From an uncultured Collinsella sp. (GTDB taxonomy: Bacteria > Actinomycetota > Coriobacteriia > Coriobacteriales > Coriobacteriaceae), in assembly GCA_900547855.1 (NCBI GenBank), contig URIK01000103.1, positions 1 to 6,451 of the forward strand: a stretch of DNA of 6,451 nt, written 5' to 3'. Below, piece after piece: positions 1-4,763 of this stretch. The position numbers and the translations under genes were made by a program. Within the stretch, counting starts at the first letter, position 1; each line of letters opens with the position of its first letter. Below the pieces are notes generated by a model. That model was given only the letters and a program-made list of their open reading frames with translations, ran no database searches and was not told the DNA's origin.

Positions 1-48
1 CGAGATTCATGAGCGTCTCGTGGGCTCGGAGATGTGTATAAGAGACAG
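1..48 (+). other. Untrimmed Nextera i7-side adapter (not genomic)
   Basis: Positions 15-48 match the Illumina Nextera read-2 transposase adapter, ending with the 19-base Tn5 mosaic end AGATGTGTATAAGAGACAG at 30-48. Positions 7-14 (TCATGAGC) sit where the i7 index lies, and 1-6 (CGAGAT) match the 3' end of the P7 oligo. From memory, this index corresponds to Nextera XT v2 N714 in its adapter orientation. The block is library-construction sequence carried into the contig. Genomic sequence starts at 49. Any open frame beginning before 49 has artificial N-terminal residues. Confidence 0.98.
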
Positions 49-426
49 GTCGAGCGCGCTTGGCCGTACATGCTCGCATGGTCCGACCTGGGGTTGAGCG
101 GCAAGGAACGCATGACGGTCGATGCGCTGGCGCGCGCTGAGGTGCGTCGTTTTGCCGACGAGGATACAAGCGAACGCATGCGTGGTGAGATGATGGGCAT
201 ACTGGGTGACCTGTTGGGTATTTCGCCCGAGCAGATGGAGGAGCTGCGCTCCGAGGACGGCCAGCGTCGCTTGCATGAGGGCATGAAGAAGTTTGAGGGC
301 GAGGTCCAGGACGCCATCGATAAGATGATGGGCGGTCAGGGCGGCCCGCAGGGCGGGTCCCAGGGCGGACCGATGCCGCACCCGCCGGTTGATCCGAGGC
401 AGTTCCCCTTTTTCTCGCAGAACTAA
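49..426 (+). CDS. 3' fragment of an unrecognised protein with Gly/Gln-rich tail
   Basis: This is an open frame entering from the left contig edge and ending at TAA 424-426, giving the last 125 residues of a longer protein. I do not recognise the family. The visible part starts with an aromatic segment (AWPYMLAWSDLGLSG, residues 4-18). A highly charged, probably helical stretch follows at about 20-93, rich in Glu, Arg and Met. A low-complexity Gly/Gln/Pro segment lies at about 95-111 (GGQGGPQGGSQGG), and the end is aromatic (QFPFFSQN). No catalytic motif, membrane segment or zinc site is visible. The frame is supported by GC-rich third positions and by a stop just ahead of the ruvC regulatory gap. 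No terminator hairpin follows it. The first codons upstream of 49 belong to adapter. The missing N-terminus prevents assignment; a regulator or chaperone-like protein is possible, but that would be a guess. Confidence 0.7.
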   Translation, partial: VERAWPYMLAWSDLGLSGKERMTVDALARAEVRRFADEDTSERMRGEMMGILGDLLGISPEQMEELRSEDGQRRLHEGMKKFEGEVQDAIDKMMGGQGGPQGGSQGGPMPHPPVDPRQFPFFSQN

Positions 427-485
427 CTATGGGATAGGATTCGCTTCCAACCCTGACACTTCAACTAAGCATCTTGGCCCCGTTG

Positions 486-494
486 TGTTATTCT
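486..494 (+). promoter_or_regulatory. Probable extended -10 promoter of ruvCAB
   Basis: TGTTATTCT reads as TG at 486-487, one spacer base, then the hexamer TATTCT at 489-494 (4 of 6 to TATAAT). No good -35 hexamer sits 17 bases upstream, which is tolerated for extended -10 promoters. Transcription would start near 500-502, inside the adjoining LexA box, about 60 bases before the ruvC start. Assigned from sequence resemblance only. Confidence 0.45.
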
Positions 495-508
495 AGAACA
501 GACGTTCG
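495..508 (+). promoter_or_regulatory. LexA (SOS) operator upstream of ruvCAB
   Basis: AGAACAGACGTTCG fits the Gram-positive LexA consensus CGAACRNRYGTTYC at 12 of 14 positions; only the two outermost bases differ. The dyad core is GAAC (496-499), four spacer bases, GTTC (504-507). It begins one base after the candidate -10 hexamer and overlaps the expected transcription start, a classic repressing position. Induction of ruv genes by DNA damage through LexA is established in other bacteria, which makes the match credible. LexA cleavage after damage would be expected to raise transcription of the whole ruvCAB operon. Confidence 0.75.
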
Positions 509-563
509 TGAATGATGCGCGGGGCCTTATCTTGCGCTGTGCTTGTGGCGAGGGGAGGTTGGC

Positions 564-1085
564 TTGGTTATCTTGGGCATCGACCCCGGTTTGGCCCATA
601 CGGGTTGGGGGATTATCGAGGAGCGGCGCGGCGAGGTTCGCTGCCGTGCCTATGGCTGCATCGAGACCAGTGCCGGAAGTCCGCTCGCGGTGCGCCTGTC
701 GCATATCGCCCGTGACCTTAAGGATGTCGTCGAGCGTTATCGACCCGACACGGCTGCTGTCGAGAGTATCTACTTTGGCGCCAACGTTCGTTCGGCCATC
801 CCTACGGCGCATGCCCGCGGTGCTGCACTCGTAGCGCTTTCGGAATGCGCGCTCGAGATTGGCGAGTACACGCCCATGCAGATCAAACAGGCTGTGGTGG
901 GCACCGGCGCCGCGGACAAGCGGCAGGTCGCCTATATGGTACGCACGCTCACACAGCTCGACCACGACCCGCATCCCGACCATGCCGCCGATGCCCTGGC
1001 CTGCGCCATCTGCCACGTAAACCTCAGCCGCACCCGCGCCCTTACCGGTGGCGAGTTCTATCAACAGAGAGGAACCGGATACTGA
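564..1085 (+). CDS. ruvC: Crossover junction endodeoxyribonuclease RuvC
   Basis: RuvC is the dimeric, Mg2+-dependent resolvase that nicks opposite strands of Holliday junctions and works with the RuvAB branch-migration complex. I chose TTG at 564 as start because a strong Shine-Dalgarno AGGGGAGG (551-558) ends five bases before it and the product then begins MVILGIDPG, as in the family. The upstream in-frame TTG at 543 would bury the ribosome binding site in the gene. The product is 173 residues, the same length as E. coli RuvC. Visible active-site residues are Asp7 (GIDPG), Glu67 (AAVESIYFG), and His140 and Asp143 (PDHAADALA). His140 replaces the Asp138 of E. coli, as also in the Thermus enzyme. 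Lys108 and Lys119 lie in the conserved MQIKQAVVGTGAADKRQV segment. The TGA stop overlaps the ruvA ATG by one base. Confidence 0.96.
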   Translation: MVILGIDPGLAHTGWGIIEERRGEVRCRAYGCIETSAGSPLAVRLSHIARDLKDVVERYRPDTAAVESIYFGANVRSAIPTAHARGAALVALSECALEIGEYTPMQIKQAVVGTGAADKRQVAYMVRTLTQLDHDPHPDHAADALACAICHVNLSRTRALTGGEFYQQRGTGY

Positions 1086-1705
1086 TGATTTCCCAGCTCC
1101 ACGGAACGCTTGTCGAGGCCACGATGAGCTCTGCTGTCGTCGATGTGTCGGGCGTTGGCTTTGAGCTCGGTATTTCGGGCAGCACTGCGGCCACGTTGCC
1201 GACGCCCGGGGGCGAGGTCCGCCTCTACACGCGTATGCAGGTGCGCGAGGACGCCATGACACTTTTCGGTTTTTCCTCTAAGGATGAGCGCACGATGTTC
1301 GATCGGCTCGTGTCCGTTTCGGGCGTTGGCCCGCGCCTGGCGCTTGCCGTGCTTTCCACCTATACCGTGGGGCAGCTGTATTCGCTGGTGATGGCCGAGG
1401 ACGACAAGGGCATGGCCAAGGTACCCGGTGTGGGCAAAAAGACAGCTCAGCGCCTGATCCTGGAACTCAAGAGCACCTTTGCCAAGGATAAGGGCTTTGT
1501 GCCGGTCGACGTGATTCCCGGCCAGGTTGCGATGCCGGTTCCCGCCGCCGCTCCTTCGGCGATCGATGACGCCCGTGCGGCGCTCCTTTCCATGGGCTTT
1601 AGCCCGCAGGAGACCGATGTTGCCCTGAGCGGGTATGATGGGCAGAATATGCGTGTCGAGGATCTGCTCGGCGCGGCGCTTAAGCGACTTGGAATGGATG
1701 CGTGA
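1085..1705 (+). CDS. ruvA: Holliday junction branch migration complex subunit RuvA
   Basis: RuvA is the tetrameric protein that binds and flattens four-way junctions and loads RuvB hexamers on opposite arms. The ATG at 1085-1087 overlaps the ruvC stop (TGATG), with a purine-rich AGAGAGGA at 1066-1073 as a somewhat distant ribosome binding site, which suggests translational coupling. The product is 206 residues, typical for the family. Residues 1-62 form the OB-fold domain I (MISQLHGTLVE start; LYTRMQVREDAMTLFGF near its end). Two helix-hairpin-helix motifs follow, at about 77-91 (SVSGVGPRLALAVLS) and 112-128 (KVPGVGKKTAQRLILEL). A flexible Pro/Ala linker spans about 137-158. Domain III at about 159-206 (ARAALLSMGFSPQE) contacts RuvB. 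The TGA stop overlaps the ruvB ATG. Confidence 0.96.
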   Translation: MISQLHGTLVEATMSSAVVDVSGVGFELGISGSTAATLPTPGGEVRLYTRMQVREDAMTLFGFSSKDERTMFDRLVSVSGVGPRLALAVLSTYTVGQLYSLVMAEDDKGMAKVPGVGKKTAQRLILELKSTFAKDKGFVPVDVIPGQVAMPVPAAAPSAIDDARAALLSMGFSPQETDVALSGYDGQNMRVEDLLGAALKRLGMDA

Positions 1706-2772
1706 TGTGGGAAGCCGATGACTCTCAGGACCTGTGGGCGACGCCCGGCAACTCGCCGGCGGCATCCATGGCGCACGGCGAGCGCATGGTGGGCTCGGAG
1801 CTGACGGCCGAGGACCTCGATGTCGACCGCACTTTGCGCCCCCAGCGCCTGGACGACTACTGCGGCCAGGAGCACATCAAGCAGAGCCTGCGCGTGTTGA
1901 TCGAAGCGGCGCAGAGCCGTGGCGAGACGCTCGACCACGTGATTTTCTCGGGTCCTCCGGGCCTGGGCAAGACCACGCTGGCCACCGTTATCGCCAACGA
2001 GCTGGGCGCTCAGATCAAGACCACGAGTGGCCCTGCCATCGCGCGCACGGGCGACCTGGCGGCCATCCTTACTAACTTGCAGCCGGGTGATGTGCTGTTT
2101 ATCGACGAGATCCACCGCCTCAACCGTTCGGTCGAGGAGGTCCTGTACCCCGCGATGGAGGACTTTGCGCTCGATATCGTGATTGGCAAGGGTCCGGCGG
2201 CGCGCTCGATTCGCCTGGATATTCCTAAGTTTACGCTGGTAGCGGCAACGACCCGCTCAGGCATGTTGACCGGCCCGTTGCGCGACCGCTTTGGCATTTC
2301 GTATCGCCTGGATTACTACACGGTCGAGGAGCTCGCGCAGATTGTGACGCGCTCGGCGACTATCCTGGGCGTGACGATCGACCATCCCAGTGCACTCGAG
2401 ATCGGCTCGCGTTCGCGCGGCACGCCACGTCTTGCCAACCGCCTGCTCAAGCGCGTGCGCGACTATGCGCAGGTGCGCGGCAACGGTCCCATTGAGCTCG
2501 ATATCTGTCGCCAGGCGCTTGAGTTCTTCGAGATCGACGAACTCGGTCTGGACTGGATGGATATTCGCATTTTGGAGACGCTCGCCAAGACGTTCTCCGG
2601 CCGTGCCGTGGGACTTACGACCCTTGCCAGCGCGGTGGGCGAGGACCCGGGCACGCTCGAGGATGTCTATGAGCCCTATTTGCTGCAGTGCGGGTTGATG
2701 ATTCGTACGCCGCAGGGTCGTCAGGCAACGCTTCGCACCTTTGAGCACCTGGGGATTGAACCTACCGTTTAG
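1705..2772 (+). CDS. ruvB: Holliday junction branch migration DNA helicase RuvB
   Basis: RuvB is the AAA+ ATPase ring that drives branch migration of Holliday junctions together with RuvA. ATG at 1705 is chosen because it repeats the one-base stop/start overlap seen at ruvC-ruvA; GTG at 1702 is an in-frame alternative adding one residue. The product is 355 residues. Visible motifs are Walker A GPPGLGKT (83-90), Walker B LFIDEIHRLN (131-140), sensor 1 ATTRSG (181-186), the arginine-finger region GPLRDRFG (190-197) and sensor 2 GTPRLANR (239-246). A C-terminal winged-helix DNA-binding domain follows at about 277-345 (EDPGTLEDVYEPYL). The N-terminal leader before the conserved RPQRLDDYCGQ is about 20 residues longer than in E. 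coli. Stop TAG at 2770-2772. No clear terminator follows before the fhs promoter. Confidence 0.97.
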   Translation: MWEADDSQDLWATPGNSPAASMAHGERMVGSELTAEDLDVDRTLRPQRLDDYCGQEHIKQSLRVLIEAAQSRGETLDHVIFSGPPGLGKTTLATVIANELGAQIKTTSGPAIARTGDLAAILTNLQPGDVLFIDEIHRLNRSVEEVLYPAMEDFALDIVIGKGPAARSIRLDIPKFTLVAATTRSGMLTGPLRDRFGISYRLDYYTVEELAQIVTRSATILGVTIDHPSALEIGSRSRGTPRLANRLLKRVRDYAQVRGNGPIELDICRQALEFFEIDELGLDWMDIRILETLAKTFSGRAVGLTTLASAVGEDPGTLEDVYEPYLLQCGLMIRTPQGRQATLRTFEHLGIEPTV

Positions 2773-2867
2773 GGCGCTTTGTTTTGGCTGGTCTGTAGGC
2801 TATCACTGAGCATTGGATAAACATATCGCCATTCATCGGTTACGGGTGTTTTACTATTGCGCGCCCG

Positions 2868-2876
2868 TGCTATGCT
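2868..2876 (+). promoter_or_regulatory. Probable extended -10 promoter of fhs
   Basis: TGCTATGCT gives TG at 2868-2869, one base, then TATGCT at 2871-2876 (4 of 6 to TATAAT). A weak -35-like TTTACT lies at 2850-2855, at a short 15-base spacing. Transcription would start near 2883, leaving a leader of roughly 34 bases. That is too short for a tetrahydrofolate riboswitch or similar aptamer. The call rests on motif similarity alone. Confidence 0.4.
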
Positions 2877-2903
2877 GAATTGGTCTTTTTCTCATTCGGT
2901 AAC

Positions 2904-2910
2904 GAAAGGA
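2904..2910 (+). promoter_or_regulatory. Ribosome binding site deciding the fhs start
   Basis: GAAAGGA ends six bases before ATG 2917. This favours 2917 over the upstream in-frame ATG codons at 2857-2915, which have no comparable site and lie within or ahead of the likely promoter. Confidence 0.8.
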
Positions 2911-2916
2911 CCGCCC

Positions 2917-4584
2917 ATGCCTACTGACATCGAAATCGCACGTTCCGTCACGCCGCTGCCCATTACCGAGGTGGCTAAGAACGCCGGCGTCGACGTAAAG
3001 CACCTGATTCCGTACGGCTTCGACAAGGCTAAGGTTGACTATTCACTGCTCAACGAGCCGACCGATCACCAGGCCAAGCTCGTCCTCGTGACCGCTATCA
3101 ACCCAACGCCTGCGGGCGAGGGCAAGACCACCACGACCATCGGTCTGGCCGATGGCCTGCGTCGTCGCGGCGTCAAGAGTGCCGTGGCCCTGCGCGAGCC
3201 TTCGCTCGGCCCCGTCTTTGGCGTTAAGGGCGGTGCTGCCGGCGGCGGCTGGGCTCAGGTCATCCCCATGGAGGATATCAACCTGCACTTTACCGGTGAC
3301 TTCCATGCCATCGGTGCTGCCAACAACCTGCTGGCCGCCATGCTCGACAACCACATCCAGCAGGGCAATCAGCTCGGTATTGACGTTAAGCGCATCACTT
3401 GGAAGCGCGTCGTCGATATGAACGACCGTCAGCTGCGCCACGTCATCGACGGCATTGGCGGTAAGGCCCAGGGCGTGCCGCGCGAGGACGGCTTCGATAT
3501 CACCGTTGCCTCCGAGGTCATGGCAATCCTGTGCCTGTCCACGAGCATCAACGATCTCAAGGAGCGCTTGGGCGAGATCGTCGTCGGCTACAGCTATGCC
3601 GGCGAGCCCGTCCGCGCCCGCGACCTCAAGGCTCAGGGCGCTATGGCTGCGCTGCTTAAGGATGCGCTCAAGCCCAACTTGGTGCAAACACTCGAGGGCA
3701 CGCCCGCGTTTGTCCACGGCGGCCCCTTCGCCAACATTGCCCACGGCTGCAACTCTATCATGGCCACGCGTATGGCGATGCGCTTTGGCGATGTCGCCAT
3801 TACCGAGGCCGGCTTCGGTGCCGATCTGGGTGCCGAGAAGTTCCTCGACATTAAGTGCCGCATGACGGGCGTTCGCCCCAGCGCCGTCGTGGTCGTCGCG
3901 ACCGCTCGTGCGCTGAAGTACAACGGTGGCGTCGCCAAGGCCGACCTCAACGAGGAGAACCTCGAGGCACTCAAGGCTGGCATGCCCAACTTGCTGCGTC
4001 ATGTCGACAACATCCAGAACGTTTATGGTCTGCCCTGCGTGGTCGCCATCAACCGCTTCCCGACGGACACCGAGGCTGAGCTTGCACTCATCGAGTCCGA
4101 GTGCCAGAAGCTCGGCGTCAACGTTAAGCTTTCCGAGGTCTGGGCCAAGGGCGGCGAGGGCGCGCTCGAGCTGGCCGATGAGGTCATGCGTCTGATTGAG
4201 CAGCCGAGCGAGCTCAAGTTTGCCTATGAGGACGGCGCTGATGCCGCTGATGCCCTCGAGGCCGTTGCCACCAAGGTCTACCGCGCCGACGGCGTTGACT
4301 TTACGCCGGCCGCCAAGCGCCAGCTCGCCGAGCTGCGCGAGAACGGCTTTGGCAACCTGCCGGTGTGCGTCGCCAAGACGCAGTACAGCTTTAGCGACAA
4401 CGCCAAGGTCCTGGGCGCTCCCGAGAACTTCCGCATCACCGTGCGTGAGCTCAAGGTTTCTGCCGGCGCCCACTTTGTGGTCGCGCTGACCGGCAGCGTT
4501 CTGACCATGCCGGGCCTGCCCAAGGTGCCCGCGGCCGAAAACATCGACGTCGACAACGACGGCAACATCACCGGCCTGTTCTAA
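2917..4584 (+). CDS. fhs: Formate-tetrahydrofolate ligase
   Basis: This cytoplasmic homotetrameric enzyme joins formate to tetrahydrofolate using ATP and gives 10-formyl-THF for purine, formyl-Met and C1 metabolism. The product is 555 residues, close to the usual 555-560. Starting from MPTDIEIARS, the P-loop-like TPAGEGKTTTT lies at 64-74. The conserved REPSLGPVFGVKGGAAGGG block is at 93-111, followed by AQVIPMEDINLHFTGDFHAI at 113-132. The second family signature VATARALKYNGG is at 327-338. All these residues are intact. Every lysine codon I read in the gene is AAG, consistent with strong codon bias and good expression. It appears to be a single-gene transcript with its own promoter upstream and a strong terminator just after the TAA stop. 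No other folate-pathway gene is in the window, so whether it serves assimilation or acetogenesis cannot be read here. Confidence 0.97.
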   Translation: MPTDIEIARSVTPLPITEVAKNAGVDVKHLIPYGFDKAKVDYSLLNEPTDHQAKLVLVTAINPTPAGEGKTTTTIGLADGLRRRGVKSAVALREPSLGPVFGVKGGAAGGGWAQVIPMEDINLHFTGDFHAIGAANNLLAAMLDNHIQQGNQLGIDVKRITWKRVVDMNDRQLRHVIDGIGGKAQGVPREDGFDITVASEVMAILCLSTSINDLKERLGEIVVGYSYAGEPVRARDLKAQGAMAALLKDALKPNLVQTLEGTPAFVHGGPFANIAHGCNSIMATRMAMRFGDVAITEAGFGADLGAEKFLDIKCRMTGVRPSAVVVVATARALKYNGGVAKADLNEENLEALKAGMPNLLRHVDNIQNVYGLPCVVAINRFPTDTEAELALIESECQKLGVNVKLSEVWAKGGEGALELADEVMRLIEQPSELKFAYEDGADAADALEAVATKVYRADGVDFTPAAKRQLAELRENGFGNLPVCVAKTQYSFSDNAKVLGAPENFRITVRELKVSAGAHFVVALTGSVLTMPGLPKVPAAENIDVDNDGNITGLF

Positions 4585-4609
4585 GCCTGCTGTCCATAGC
4601 TGCTAGCCC

Positions 4610-4645
4610 GCCCCGCCGCGCCCACAAGGCACGGCGGGGCTTTTT
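4610..4645 (+). terminator. Rho-independent terminator after fhs
   Basis: A perfect 9-base-pair stem, GCCCCGCCG (4610-4618) with CGGCGGGGC (4632-4640), is followed directly by five T (4641-4645). Inside it, after one C/A mismatch, three further pairs (4620-4622 with 4628-4630) leave a five-base loop. It lies 25 bases after the fhs stop and separates fhs from the next gene. Confidence 0.93.
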
Positions 4646-4655
4646 GATCCTTAGG

Positions 4656-4712
4656 CCCGCGCATGTCTTGTAGATACCGACGGACTCTGCCCGTCATAGG
4701 CTTTTGCGCGGG
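4656..4712. repeat. Nested inverted repeat upstream of the -10 element
   Basis: CCCGCGCA (4656-4663) and TGCGCGGG (4705-4712) form a perfect 8-base inverted repeat. Between them lies a smaller hairpin, GACGG (4679-4683) with CCGTC (4691-4695), with a seven-base loop. The right outer arm ends immediately before the candidate -10 TAGAAT. It has no T-tract, so it is not a standard terminator. It could be an operator-like element or chance in GC-rich DNA. Confidence 0.35.
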
Positions 4713-4718
4713 TAGAAT
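4713..4718 (+). promoter_or_regulatory. Candidate -10 element of the PASTA-like protein gene
   Basis: TAGAAT matches TATAAT at 5 of 6 positions and lies 45 bases before the ATG at 4764. No convincing -35 box is found 16-18 bases upstream, and there is no TG extension. The gene must have its own promoter because a strong terminator precedes it, and this is the best candidate in the gap. Confidence 0.35.
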
Positions 4719-4763
4719 GCATGGATAACTTGAGGCTCACGCGCGACGGAAAGGAATCGTTGC

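Noticed and set aside
543..563. Upstream TTG at 543 as the ruvC start
   Set aside because: It would place the strong Shine-Dalgarno inside the gene and add seven residues not seen in the RuvC family.
465..2115. Several long minus-strand open frames across ruvC, ruvA and the start of ruvB
   Set aside because: All overlap certain plus-strand genes with clear catalytic motifs, and their products look compositionally random with no ribosome binding site logic.
2773..2916. Tetrahydrofolate or other riboswitch ahead of fhs
   Set aside because: I see no paired core of the expected size, and the likely transcription start leaves only about 34 bases of leader.
3043..4473. A 1.4-kb open frame on the minus strand across fhs
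   Set aside because: It is a shadow of the strongly biased GC-rich fhs codons. The encoded peptide is low in recognisable motifs, while the plus-strand frame encodes an intact enzyme.
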